From NCBI GenBank assembly GCA_036898135.1, contig CM072519.1, positions 66,787,849-66,851,848 of the forward strand: 64,000 nucleotides of DNA. The letters run 5' to 3'. A program made the translations under genes and the position numbers. Source of the stretch: Oncomelania hupensis (lineage: Eukaryota; Mollusca; Gastropoda; Littorinimorpha; Pomatiopsidae). This document shows positions 41,099 to 52,330 of this stretch, in pieces; positions within the stretch are counted from its first letter, which is position 1, and each line of letters opens with the position of its first letter. Below the pieces are notes generated by a model, which made no database searches, was not told where the DNA came from, and saw only the letters and a list, made by a program, of their open reading frames with translations.

Positions 41099-42392
41099 TA
41101 GCCATCAGCCATCCCAGCAAAGTCCTCGTGAAAATAATACTCAACAAGTTAAAACCCCAAGCTGAACAAATCAAAGCTGAAGAACAAGCAGGATTCAGGG
41201 CAGGGCGGAGCACCACTGAGCAGATTTTCAACCTCAGAATAATCTGCGATAAATACCTACAGCACCAACAACATCTATATCATGTGTTTGTAGACTTCAA
41301 GAAAGCGTTTGACCGAGTCTGGCATGCAGCTCTGTGCGCAAACATGAGAGTGTACAACATCAGCCCTAACATTATTGAAGTCATCAAAGTCTGTATTACA
41401 ACGCTACCAGTGCAGTCCTCCACAACAGTGCAATCCGGAACTGGTTCAGAACAATCGGCGTGTGTCAAGGATGCCTACTCTACCCAACACTCCTCAACAT
41501 CTTCCTAGAGCGCTTCATGTTAGATGCACTTGCAGATCACGAAGGCACCGTCAGCATAGGGAGTAGAGCAATTTCCAACCGCCCTATTGCGGATGACATT
41601 GATGGATTGGCTGGAGAAGAACAAGAAATTAAACAGCTGGCACAGAGGCTTGACACCACCTCCAGAGCCTATGGAATGGAAAAAAGTGCAGAGAAGACCA
41701 AAATGATGACCAGCAAAACCAATGGCATCAGCACAGACATCTAAGTCCAAAGCCAATCCCTCATCACGGTGTATAGCTTCAAATATTTAGGAGCCATTGT
41801 ATCAGACAATGGGTCCCAACAGGATGTCCTCTCCAGGATCGCACAAACAACTGCTGCTCTAACAAGGTTAAAGCCCATTTGGAAAGACAGGGTAATCAGT
41901 CTACACTCCAAGGTAAGGCTACTGCGCTCCCTTGCCATCTCCATCTTCCTATACGCTTGCGAAACATGGACCCTCACAGCAGATCTACAACGAAGAATAC
42001 AAAGCATGGAAATGAGGTGCTATCGAAAACGTCTGGGTATTTCTATACCCAACACATCACCAACGACGAAGTCGGACAGACCATCACGCAAGCCATTGGA
42101 CAACACAATGACATGCTCAAAGTGGTGAGGAAACGGAAACTCCGATGGTATTGACACGTCATTAGAGCATCAGACCTTGCAAAGACCATCCAGCAAGGCA
42201 CGGTGCAAGGAGGCAGAAGAAGAGGGAGACAGAAAAAGAGGTGGGAGGACAACATTTGAGAATGGACTGGTTTGACACTGAGCGAAGCTAGGAGGGTTGA
42301 TGAGGACAGGGAAAGATGGAGTACGCTGGTTAAACGATTATATGTGATGCCCCAACGACCTTCGATTTACGGGATTGGATAGGATAGGCGAG
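41099..42392 (+). mobile_element. LINE fragment with RT motifs, inactive
   Basis: The longest copy of the (GGATA)n-tailed LINE. It encodes part of the reverse transcriptase: HPSKVLVKIILNKLKPQAE, then VFVDFKKAFDRVWHAAL (catalytic motif A). After a frameshift comes IADDIDGLAG (motif C, with the usual aromatic residue lost), then the ORF2 tail to a 3' end at 'gggattggataggatagg'. Several frameshifts and stops make it a pseudogene. It joins a SINE without a gap at its left end. Confidence 0.85.
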
Positions 42393-42397
42393 GGTAG

Positions 42398-42625
42398 GTA
42401 GAACATTCTACGACATAACACACTGCGCATTTCATGCGACCAGTTATATTCTCATTGGTCGTTTGATTATGTCATTCTGGAACTTTCTACGATTTCCTGT
42501 TCTTTACTGTGGGTATAAATATAGCGAAACTGCGCGTTTGGGATGGAGCTTTTGGAGATAGTTCTTTGAATGCAGTTGTTGATTGTGTTCGCTTCTTTGC
42601 TGAAGAAAATGTAAAAACTTTATAA
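42398..42625 (+). mobile_element. LTR fragment of a gypsy-type element
   Basis: Sits between two LINE fragments. It has ATTGG (CCAAT-type) at about 42455, TATAAATA at 42514-42521 and a 3' segment 'gctgaagaaaatgtaaaaac'. That segment aligns with 'gctgaataaaagtggaaaac' of the LTR at 59860-60421 read on its own strand. Ends are not clean. Confidence 0.55.
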
Positions 42626-42631
42626 CGACGT

Positions 42632-43232
42632 GTTAGACAATGGGTCCCGACAGGAAGTCCTCTCCAGGATCGCTCAAACAACTGCTGCCCTGGCAAGGTT
42701 GAAGCCCATTTGGAAAGACAAGACCATCAGTCTACATTCCAAGGTAAGGCTGCTGCGCTCCCTTGTCAACTCCATCTTACTATACGCTTGCGAAACATGG
42801 ACCTTCACAGCAGATCTCCAACGAAGAATACAAAACAAAGCATGGAGATGAGGTGCTACAGAAGACTTCTGGGCATTTCCTATACCCAGCACATCACCAA
42901 CGACGAAGTCCGACAGACCATCACACAAGCCATTGGACAACACGATGACCTGCTCACAGTGGTGAAAAAAGGGAAACTCCGATGGTATGGCCACGTCACC
43001 AGATCATCAGGTCTTGCAAAGATCATCCTGCAAGGCACAGTGCAATGAGGTAGAAGAAGAGGGAGACCGAAAAAGAGGTGGGAGGACAACATTCGAGAAT
43101 GGACTGGTTTGACACTGAGCAAAGCCATCAGGGTTGCTGAAGACAGAGAAAGATGGAGTATGCTGGTTAAACGACCATCATGTGGTGCCCCAACGACCTC
43201 CGAGTTATGGGATAAGATAGGATAGGTGTTCA
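42632..43232 (+). mobile_element. LINE 3'-half fragment, degraded
   Basis: Same region as 14231-14932, beginning inside 'agacaatgggtcccgacagg' and ending 'ttatgggataagatagg'. Contains stops and a 5-bp duplication ('aaaac'). Confidence 0.8.
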
Positions 43233-44235
43233 TTGTAAAAATGTCGTGTTCCACATACCTGTTCGTTTTTATCTCAACCGTGCTACATATATGCATGCGC
43301 AGTATGGATCTATAATGTCCAATCAGCATAGACTTCCGAACACCCGCTCTTTCACCACGTTGCAAACTTGTGCCAAATGACGTGCTTCTTGTCTGTTTTA
43401 GCATATAATTATTTATGTCAATAATACTTTTAACCGCAAGTTAATGCTGCGCTGATACGCATGCGCGGCGCTACTAAAGCGTGGCCAAAACTAAAAATTA
43501 GTAATTAACACTGTGAATTGCCGGTATCTCTGTGAGTCAACCAGAACACGTGTTTATTACCATTATTACTAATACCTGTAACTGCAGGTTTTGACGCTAG
43601 TAAGCCGCCTTAGCCAGACATGATCACGTAAAACGTTTACTTATCAAGTGAAACTTGTAATTATTATGTGATTATTACAATATTCGGTTTTGGCGCATTT
43701 TTAGGCTGATTGCTAGAGCCAAAAACGGAAAATTAAACAGGATCACGCGAAGACATTTGTATTTTTTCCATGATTATTGTAATTATCCCTTAATACTTAT
43801 AATTGCCACATGATACATGTAAAACTTGTATACCATAACATTTGTAATTATCACATTTTGGCGCAAGTAGGCCGTCATACTATAGTTCTTTTCTTTTCTT
43901 TTTATTTACATAGTACAGTACCGTTTTGGCCGTATAAATCAAACAGACCTCGAGCAGTTAGTTAATGAAAGGGTATGTGCACCGTCCTCATAAAGCTGGT
44001 CATAAAAATAGCAAAGTTTCGTATGTATAAAATAGATCTCTCTTTTTGTACCTCTTGTACCAAAATGTTTCTGATAGTGAGGCATTTAATGCATATAAGA
44101 TCTATTCCCCTGAAATGTTTCTGATAGTAAAGCACCTCATGCATGTAAGATCTCTCTTCCCCTGAAAGTTTTGTGATAGTGAGATATCTCATGTATATTA
44201 TCTCTCTCTCTCCCTCCCTCTCTCTCTCCCTCCCG

Positions 44236-44267
<32 letters not shown>

Positions 44268-45070
44268 TGTTTCTGATAATGAGTTATCTCGTGTATATAA
44301 GCTCAATCTTTTTCTCGTAGTATCGCAATGTTTCTGCAAACCCCTTTAATTCATCGAACGTTTGAGATCTCAAAGCACTCTTTCTCGCCTTTATAATTAA
44401 CCATTTTCTAAACGCTTTGAGATACCATTGAAGCAATTTTCAAGGTTGTGTGAATAGTATTCAAAACTGTAGATCTAATACGTCTGCTCTTGTGTATGAG
44501 TGAAAGAGCGTTTGGCTAATTTCAGTTGAGGACTTGAGTGCTAGACATTACTCTTAAAAGGTTTAGATTGAACTGTTTCAATATGCTAGGCATTTTATGA
44601 ATATAGACGGAATACTTTGGTGGAACACTGTGGTTAGTTAGTACTCTAGAAATTAAGGAAGTGCGCTTGAAGTAGTGAAGTGCCCCTTCTGGCCCTTTTG
44701 AAATTGTACAAACCAACGAGTCTAGCCAGTGCTTCTTTCAAGAAAACTACTTCCGATCCAGACTGGCAGTTCGGAAACCTTTTGAACAAAGCGATCACTC
44801 GTAATTGTGGATTATTTGTTTTTTTGAGGATTGTGGGGAGTCAAATAGGGCAAGCACAAGAAATTTCCAAAAGAGACCCGATCTCTCAGACTTTATCACC
44901 CACTACCACTACCACCACCACCATCATCATCATCCTTCTTCCTCAACCACCACCTACCTCCTTCCCTCAACAATCCTTCTCCACGCCCCTTCGCTCCATC
45001 TCTCTGTAATCAAATGATATCTCTAACTTTTTTTTGTAATCATCTTCCTCATTTTTTTCTCCCCCTACCC

Positions 45071-45071
<1 letters not shown>
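43233..45071. other. no gene recognised
   Basis: AT-rich. A (CT)n/(CTCC)n run at 44196-44263 is preceded by three diverged copies of 'tgaaa.tgtttctgatagtg' spaced 60-70 bases apart (44060-44190). Short (ACC)n/(ATC)n near 44905. Confidence 0.5.

Positions 45072-45153
<82 letters not shown>
45072..45153. repeat. (CT)n microsatellite
   Basis: Perfect CT tract, then (CTTT)n; directly upstream of the open frame at 45168. Confidence 0.95.
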
Positions 45154-45165
<12 letters not shown>

Positions 45166-45167
45166 GA

Positions 45168-46331
45168 GCGTTGCCTTACTTTTTGGAAGCGATGCTGGCT
45201 GCAGTGTTGGAGGACAATTACATTGGTCGTTTAAAATAGACGCTAACTCTGACACGACGGTGGCGGTGTTACGTTTGTCTACATTTGCAAGTGAGAACAA
45301 CATTTCAGCGTCTACATCAGCAACGCATCGACGCAAGAGTCAAGCCCAGGTGGACAGAGACAGGAGGAGAGCAGAGAAACACATGACATCCAAAGGTCAA
45401 AAACAGGATTGTGATGAAAAGGCAAGTGACCAAACAAACATTTCGCCGTCCAGTCGTTTGGTTCATTTACATAGCCCAAGCATCGATGTATCCAGTAGGC
45501 TTACTACCGATGTAGCAGTGTGTCAGCATTCCGTTAGCTCTACGCCTATTCCTATCCTATCCTTTCCTATCCCGTTGTTTAGCTCAGTGTCAAACCAGTC
45601 CATTCTCGAATGTTGTCCTCCCACCTCTTTTTCGGTCTCCCTCTTCTTCTACCTCCTTGCACTGTGCCTTGCAGGATGGTCTTTGCAAGACCTGATGATC
45701 TGGTGACGTAACTATACCATCGGAGTTTTCGTTTTTTCACCACTGTGAGCAGGTCATCGTGTTCTCCAATGGCTTGTGTGATGGTCTGTCGGACTTCGTC
45801 GTTGGTGATGTGCTGGGTATAGGAAATGCCCAGAAGTCTTCTGTAGCACCTTATCTCCATGCTTTGTAATCTTCGTTGGAGATCTGCTGTGAGGGTCCAT
45901 GTTTCGCAAGCATATAGGAAGATGGAGATGACAAGGGAGCGCAACAGTCACCAAGTGCACGTGAAGATTGTGACCTTACAGTTTCACCGCATTCCAGTCC
46001 AAAGGTCAACGTTCAGCAGAAGCCCAAACAACAACAAACAGCATTAACAGTCACAGAGAAGCACGTGGCAACTGCTAGTGAAGCCACAGGCACACGATAT
46101 AACAAAACCAACTATAGTCATCGTTGTCTTCGTACTATAAACCATCAAGCAATGACCTGTGACTGCACGCGCCCAGCTTTTGACGGAATGGGTAACCCGT
46201 TGTCGTCGATGTTTCAGAGAGAGCGAGATGCACTGAGGCAGGTTCAGAACATTTGTCAACAAAAAACAAGACAATATCAGCACCATGGCAGAAGGCCTAG
46301 CCTCCACCGGCAAGAAGACAAAACACGCTAG
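45168..46331 (+). pseudogene. candidate last exon of the protocadherin, interrupted by an antisense LINE
   Basis: An open frame at about 45168-45545 encodes low-hydrophobicity, Ser- and charge-rich sequence (RRKSQAQVDRDRRRAEKH, SIDVSSRLTTDVAVCQHS). It runs into an antisense LINE at 45546-45948. A second frame resumes directly after the LINE (SPSAREDCDLTVSPHSSPK, then GNPLSSMFQRERDALRQVQ) and ends in TAG at 46329-46331. Neither part matches mobile-element proteins I know. Both are on the protocadherin strand and read like a cytoplasmic tail. I could not find an acceptor here whose phase fits exon 15, so an intermediate exon would be needed. The LINE would truncate the tail unless it is spliced out. 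Assignment to the gene is inference. Confidence 0.4.
45546..45948 (-). mobile_element. antisense LINE fragment inside an open frame
   Basis: Left edge is the reversed (GGATA)n tail 'cctatcctatcctttccta'. On the minus strand it encodes LLGISYTQHITNDEVRQTI and GGRRRGRPKKRWEDNIREW with few lesions. A segment near the 3' end is deleted. It is truncated 5' at 'gagcgcaacag'. Confidence 0.85.
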
Positions 46332-46614
46332 TCCCGATCAACGATGATGACGGCCATTTAAAGCAGTACATGACTTGAAAAGACAATCATTAGACCGTGG
46401 GGTTTGTCAGACTTCCAAATTTATAAATTGACTTTCCTTGATGGGTTCGACCTTCCGCAATGTTGTTTTTTTTAAGTTTTAATTTTTATTTTTGTACATA
46501 CAGTTCTAGTACTGTTTGGTTTCCATTTTATTGTAACAACTTTCCCCCCGCCCCTCCCTCCTCCGACCCCACCTCTCAAACACCTTTTGCAATGTACTTT
46601 GGTTTATGCAAATA
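46332..46614. other. downstream of the candidate terminal exon
   Basis: Could be 3' UTR; no AATAAA signal is evident within this stretch. Confidence 0.3.
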
Positions 46615-46616
46615 AC

Positions 46617-46680
<64 letters not shown>

Positions 46681-46783
46681 TCTCTTTCTCTCTCTTCGGA
46701 AACGTTCGGCATGATAATTCTCGTTCGTTCGTTTTCTTATGCCATTAATCAGTACATTCGAATTAAAAATACTAATATACCGA

Positions 46784-46828
<45 letters not shown>

Positions 46829-47146
46829 GATGTGTGTGCATGTGTGAGGGAGAGAGAATACTTATATGAACGTTCTGTTCACTATAAGACCTAGACCTAT
46901 ATGCCCCCTATTGACTTTGTGGGCCTCAATAGAGTGGAGAGAGATGGGAAGAGAGAATTTGGTTGAGGTGGAGATGGGGGAGCGTGAAAGTGTGGGTGGG
47001 TGGAGGGACTATGTGTGAAAAAGGTTAGGTGGCCAGACAGTCAGCAAGTAAACATGCAAATCAAATCCGCAATCAGAGGTGATGGATGTACTGTATTCTG
47101 TTGTGGAAAAAGACAACAGGAGTTTTGGTGAGAATATTGAATAGAA

Positions 47147-47201
<55 letters not shown>

Positions 47202-47226
47202 TGAGAGAGTTGGTTGGTTTGTGCAT

Positions 47227-47271
<45 letters not shown>

Positions 47272-47334
47272 GGTTGGTTGGTTTGTGCATGGAGAGAGAG
47301 AGGGGGGGGAGAGAGAGAGCGGGCAGGGAGTTAG
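46615..47334. repeat. (CT)n and (GA)n microsatellites
   Basis: (CT)n at 46615-46695, (GA)n at 46778-46855, and (GA)n blocks at 47151-47205 and 47228-47330. The latter are separated by a repeated 'gttggttggtttgtgcatgg'. Confidence 0.95.
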
Positions 47335-47559
47335 GAATGAGTTGACACAGGGTGGGTTTGGGGCGGGTGGGGAGAGTAAATGGAACGATCGTACCCTGCC
47401 TTATATCTTCCTGCAAAGTGTGATACAATAAAAAAGGAAGCAGGGCTGACTTGCAGACGACTAACATGATACTGATGCCATCCAATTGCGTTCCCCTGTC
47501 ACGGCTTGTCCAGCTATTAAGGCATCTTGTGATGGTGGTTTTGGCGCACAGTCGTATAA

Positions 47560-47815
47560 ACCTACAACAAGTCGTCATATGAAGTTTTCCAACTTTATTC
47601 AGCGTACATCAACAATTGCATCAATCGCTCAATCGCTTTTCACTTTTCACTTTTCACACTTTTTCCACCACTCAACTCTGCGGTACTTATATAGTCTCTC
47701 TATACTTTAGAGAACGTTCGAACATTCTAGCGTGACGCAATTACAACCAATCAGAATAAAATTCGTCATCAAAACTATGCACTGTCTTACATCTTGTCAC
47801 ATAGTCGGTGACATT
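47560..47815 (-). mobile_element. solo LTR-like fragment, gypsy-type
   Basis: Read on the minus strand it has ATTGG, a TATA box (CTATATAAG, 47687-47694 region), a polyadenylation signal AATAAA (47594-47599) and 'ggaaaacttcatatgacgac'. This aligns with 'ggaaaacttcatacgtcgac' in the LTR at 59860-60421. Exact ends are uncertain and no internal element sequence is attached. Confidence 0.6.
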
Positions 47816-47848
47816 TAGTCACCGAGAGAGTATTTCCCGGAAGAGAGG

Positions 47849-47925
47849 GGCCGGGTAGCTCAGTTGGTAAGAGCGTCTTGCTAGTAACCGAAAGGTCGCT
47901 GGTTCGAATCCCGGATTGGTCAACG
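47849..47925 (+). tRNA. tRNA-Thr-like sequence, probably a pseudogene or SINE head
   Basis: 'ggccgggtagctcagttggt' gives an A box, 'ggttcgaatcc' is a perfect B box, and the would-be anticodon loop CTAGTAA holds AGT. The acceptor stem pairs only with wobbles. The anticodon and T stems have mismatches, so a working tRNA is doubtful. Confidence 0.4.
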
Positions 47926-48071
47926 TGTGATCATATTATTTTCCCCTTTACCAACAACTGGCCCGCTGGTGTCAGTATAAATCGGTCCAGTAGTCACCTA
48001 TATGCGAAAGTGTCGTGTGACTATAATCTACATACAAACAAATTCCCGGAAGTTTCATTCATTAAGAGAAT

Positions 48072-48232
48072 TTTCCTATCCTATTCTATCCTATCCCATA
48101 ACTCGGAGGTCGTAGGGGCACCACAGATGATCGTTTAACCAGCGTACTCCATCTTTCCATGTCCTCAGCAACCCTGATTGTTTCGCTCAGTGTCAAACCA
48201 GTCCATTCTCGAATGTTGTCCTCCCACCTCTT
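48072..48232 (-). mobile_element. LINE 3'-end fragment, antisense
   Basis: Starts with the reversed tail 'cctatcctattctatcctat', then 'cggaggtcgtaggggcacca', and ends in the region encoding RWEDNIREW. Confidence 0.8.
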
Positions 48233-48501
48233 AGAGGAAGGAGCAGTAGTCCCTCAGTTGATTAGAGGATGGGAGAAGAGGGAGAGAACAGTACTGCACT
48301 ACCGATCACCTTCACTATTTGAAAGGACAACACAAACAGTTAGAGTTATTGGGGACTGTTGCCTTGAGACGTACTTATTTCAGACACTTGTTCAAAAAGG
48401 ACCCGCAGAAGACGATCCCACTGTTAAGTTTGGATGAGGAGAACTGTTTGTTGCTGTGGGACTTATTTGAGGTACTTAATTCCAAAGACCGCAGAGGGTA
48501 G
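48233..48501 (+). pseudogene. unrecognised open-frame fragment
   Basis: A frame at 48319-48501 encodes LELLGTVALRRTYFRHLFKK and ends PLLSLDEENCLLLWDLFEV plus LNSKDRRG and a stop. The composition is protein-like, with balanced charged and hydrophobic residues and no simple repeats. No family recognised. It directly abuts a LINE fragment, so it may be a piece of another mobile element or an old gene. Confidence 0.25.
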
Positions 48502-48983
48502 TTCTCGCAGTTACGGGGCCGGGGAGGACGACTGGGAAAGACTGTCGCTCTAAGCCTGTCTTATTTATGTAGTCTGTGAGTGCCGGGATGATCGAGGTCA
48601 ATTGTGGTTCTGTACGAAGAAAGTTAAGCGTGTTTTACGATATAGACTGGCCGTTCAGGTCAATACATTGGGACTATTTTTTGGAGAAGAGGTGATGGCT
48701 GGGTAGATTTTGGAGTGGTGAGAGTTAATGTGGTGGCGAGGGTGAATGAAGGGAGGACGGGAATAGGTCTCTAAAGTAATACTGTTCGTGATGTGACTGT
48801 TGAGATTTTTAGTTCTGGACTTTTTATAATTCATAAATTAGAGTAGGTGGGGGGTGGGGGAAATCATGAGGGTGGGGGGTGGGGAAGAGACGCGAAACCA
48901 CCCATGATTTCAGACAGACCAAAAGATGCGAAAACTCGCCGCGTTAGCGTACCTGTTGTCTTCCCAAAAGATTCGAGTAATTT

Positions 48984-49028
48984 ATGATGATGATGATGAT
49001 GACGATGATGATGATGATGATGATGATG

Positions 49029-49082
<54 letters not shown>

Positions 49083-49090
49083 CCCCCCCC
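48984..49090. repeat. (GAT)n-(CT)n-(C)n microsatellite
   Basis: (GAT)n at 48984-49030, (CT)n at 49031-49080, then a C run. Confidence 0.95.
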
Positions 49091-49312
49091 TTCCCAATCA
49101 GACTGTTCACGACTTGAAATTCAGGACGTATGGTTTCCTATTTCTTCGTGTCTGAATCTTAATAATGACAAACTGTTGTGAGTGGATGTTTAACAAGACA
49201 AGAACAGGTTGAACACAGTTTTTAACCTCCTAAATATACACACGGACAAACACGAATTTGACGTCAAGGCACGGGAATTGGATAGTATGGAATGGAATTC
49301 AACGCCTTTTCA

Positions 49313-50016
49313 CCCCTTGGGGTCATGAGCAATCTTGCCACTGTAGATTGTTCTAACCTATAAAGGGTACAGTGAAAGCCCCAGTTGAAAACCTGTCTTG
49401 CCTTTGTAGGCATGACAAATTAACTGCGGCAACAGTTCCCCCCGTTGGAGTGCCGGGGGTTTCAGTATAAATAGTATCCCCACTTTCTGGAAATTTAGTG
49501 CTTTAAATTCCCACTGTCGCTGTCTTCCTCATTTGCTCTTTCCCATTCCCGATCTGTCCTACCACTCTGCTATACTATCTTCTTCTTCGCTAGATCAATG
49601 ACCTACCTTTTTTCTTGAAAACTCTTCCTGGACAAGACTCCTTGTTTGTGTATGAGGTCTGTTGGATCAGCTTGGGAATGTTGGACGCTTTCTGCCGGGT
49701 GGTCACTAGGGCTTCCTATGAATGTACTATTTCGCACTATAGGCATTTTATATGTATGTGTTTAGTTGATGATTTATAATGATGTTTGTATTCTATTTTG
49801 TTTTTGTAATCGGGGAGTTCGCGTAGTTGAGGTCAACCCTCAGCCGTCCCTCGCGTGGGATGTCTTTATTGTAAAGTGACTGGCCGGTGGAGGGCATTCA
49901 ATTTTCCCACTGGGGTTGTTTCAACAGATCTTTTATGCGGATCGGGGGTTGTCCGGTCCTGATTTGGCTCGGAAGAGTCCGCTGGACCTAAAGCAATAAT
50001 AAATCAATCAATCAAT
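49313..50016 (+). mobile_element. family E retroposon, full-length copy (704 bp)
   Basis: Flanked by a perfect 13-bp duplication CAACGCCTTTTCA (49300-49312 and 50017-50029). Starts CCCCTTGGGGTCATGAGC and ends with 'ggacctaaagcaataata' and (AATC)n. Same length and ends as 4785-5488, which defines the complete element. Confidence 0.9.
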
Positions 50017-50270
50017 CAACGCCTTTTCAGTTTTTAAGGCGCAAAGACGGGCATTAGCTGTCTGCTTAATGAAGTCGTTTTCGCTTCGTGATTACCTCAT
50101 ATTAACCGTTTTATGACTTTTCTCGTCCAGATTTGAGAAGAACATGGACAGTCTAAGGGTCAGGTCTTGAACAGCATTAGGCTGAACAGTTTCATCCATT
50201 CACCCCATCCTCATCACTATCAGTGTGGTAAAATAACTTTGACACAAATAAATATGACGTAATTGGGTCT

Positions 50271-50271
<1 letters not shown>

Positions 50272-50356
<85 letters not shown>

Positions 50357-50475
50357 ACATGGTGAAATACATTCCATTTGATTCTTTTATATTCTGAAGT
50401 AATCATCTTAGACATATGAACACACACACACACACCCTCACGTACACACACACACACGCACAGACACACAGATCA
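50272..50475. repeat. (CT)n and (CA)n microsatellites
   Basis: (CT)n at 50273-50317, (CA)n at 50320-50354 and 50420-50468. Further (CTT)n lies at 50600-50660. Confidence 0.95.
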
Positions 50476-50904
50476 AGTTTTCCATTCGCTTCCCTTTTAT
50501 ATCTGAAGTAATCCTCTCAGACAGGCGAAGTATCCCCGTGCTTATTAAAACTCGGAGCCTTCATGAAAAGACGCATAAGTAATTCCTCTATCACCTCCAT
50601 TTATTCCTCCTCCTCCTCCTCTTCTTCTTCTTCTTCTTCTTCCTCCTTCTCCTTCTACGGTTTCGCATCCTCTTCCTCGAGTAATTTCTTCTTCTTCCCC
50701 AACCCGCTCCAGATCATCCTCGTCCTAATTTTTGTCATAGATGTTGCTAAACAACTTGTCCCTCGAGAACATCATAGAAGAAACCCTCCAGAATAATATA
50801 TTACATATACTACGATCTCTGTTGGAGGAAGACCATTGTGTGTCGCGGATGATATTGGAGACAGGAAGTTTGAACTCCAAAGAAAGTGTCTGTCTGCCTG
50901 TCAG

Positions 50905-51019
<115 letters not shown>

Positions 51020-51175
51020 CCTTTCCGCTCTTGATTATTGCAATTATCTTTGACAACACTGTGTTGGTGATCCAACGAGACAGACATTCCTACGCAGGAG
51101 CTGGAAGGAATACGTACTGTGAACTGGGGATTGGATGGTAGAATGGTTAGATAAGATAGAGAGGATGAACTGAAA

Positions 51176-51290
51176 AAAAAAGAAGAAGAAAGAAGAAGAA
51201 GAAGAAGAAGAAGAAGAAGAAGAAGAAGAAGAAGAAGAAGAAGAAGAAGAAGAAGAAGAAGAAGAAGAAGAAGAAGACGAAGAAGAGGAA
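51176..51290. repeat. (GAA)n microsatellite
   Basis: About 35 GAA triplets with few interruptions. Pure purine tracts of this length can form triplex DNA. Confidence 0.95.
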
Positions 51291-51299
51291 GAGTTTCAC

Positions 51300-51550
51300 A
51301 TTTTAGTGCACGGACTTTAAAGATCCTTATGCTTATGACCTAGGGTTAGTGCCGGCTACACAAATATACCCAGCAAACACTAGGTCCTTTCTCCCCATAC
51401 CAGGTCGCCTCGGATTGTGCTCAGTGATCTGGGCGTCAGACTGCGCTCAAATCCTGCCAGGGTTCGCATCGGGCAGCTTGAGTGGGATCCTGTATTAGCC
51501 AGCGGCATAAGCTGTTCTTGAGCTGCAAAAAGCTTTACATAAATGAGGAA
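51300..51550 (+). repeat. dispersed repeat, family D
   Basis: Contains 'cggactttaaagatcctta' and 'gatcctgtattagccagcgg'; it follows the GAA tract directly. Confidence 0.65.
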
Positions 51551-51624
51551 GAAGAAGGAAGAGGAGAAGAATGGGAAGAAGAAGAATAAAAAGGAAATTA
51601 AAAAGAAGAATAAGTCAATTACAC

Positions 51625-52330
51625 AGTACATTACATTACATTACATGAATTATTGCTTTAGGTCCAGCGGACTCTTCCGAGCCAAATCAGGACCAGTATA
51701 ACCGAATCAGGACCACACAATCAAGACCACAACTTCGCTGAAAGAGGACTCGCCCCTGATCCGCATAAACGATCTGCCGAAACAACCGTAGTGGCAACAC
51801 TGAAGGCACTCCACCAGCCGGTCACTTTACAATAAAGACATCCCATGCAGAGGACGCTGAGGCCATACTTTAATTTCGAACCCCCGTTTACAAAAACAAA
51901 ATAGAATATATACATCGTTATAAAATATCAACAAAACACATACATATAAAATGCCTACATTGACAAATAATAACATCATAGGAAGCAAGCCCCAGTGACC
52001 ACCTGGTTGGTCCTGATATGGCTCGGAAGAGTCCGCTGGACATAAAGCAACAATCATATAATGTAATGTAATGACCACATGGCAGAAAGCGTCCAATATT
52101 TCCAAGCTGATCCAACAGACCTCACACACAAATGAGGAGTTTTGTCCCGGAAGAATTTTCAAGAAAAAAGGTAGGTGACTGGTCCAGCGAAGAAGAAGAT
52201 AGTATAGTTTATTGATAGAACAGAGTAGGAATGAGAAAGAACAAAGGAAAAAGACAGCGAGTGTGGGAATTTCCAGAAATGGGGATATTATTTATACTGA
52301 AACTCCCGGCACCACCACAGGGACGGGGGA
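51625..52330 (-). mobile_element. family E retroposon, antisense, carrying a nested tail insertion
   Basis: Begins (on +) with the reversed tail 'attacattacattacatg' and 'ctttaggtccagcggactc', and runs to the 'tatttatactgaaa' segment. It is interrupted at 52007-52071 by a sense tail-only copy of the same family. Confidence 0.85.
52007..52071 (+). mobile_element. family E tail-only insertion (65 bp) nested in an antisense copy
   Basis: Consists of 'ggtcctgatatggctcgg' to 'gtaatgtaa'. It is flanked by TGACCACCTGG (51996-52006) and TGACCACATGG (52072-52082), an 11-bp duplication with one mismatch. Confidence 0.85.

Noticed and set aside
47849..47925. Functional tRNA-Thr gene
   Set aside because: A and B boxes are good, but the anticodon and T stems contain mismatches; more likely a pseudogene or SINE head. 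Kept at low confidence.
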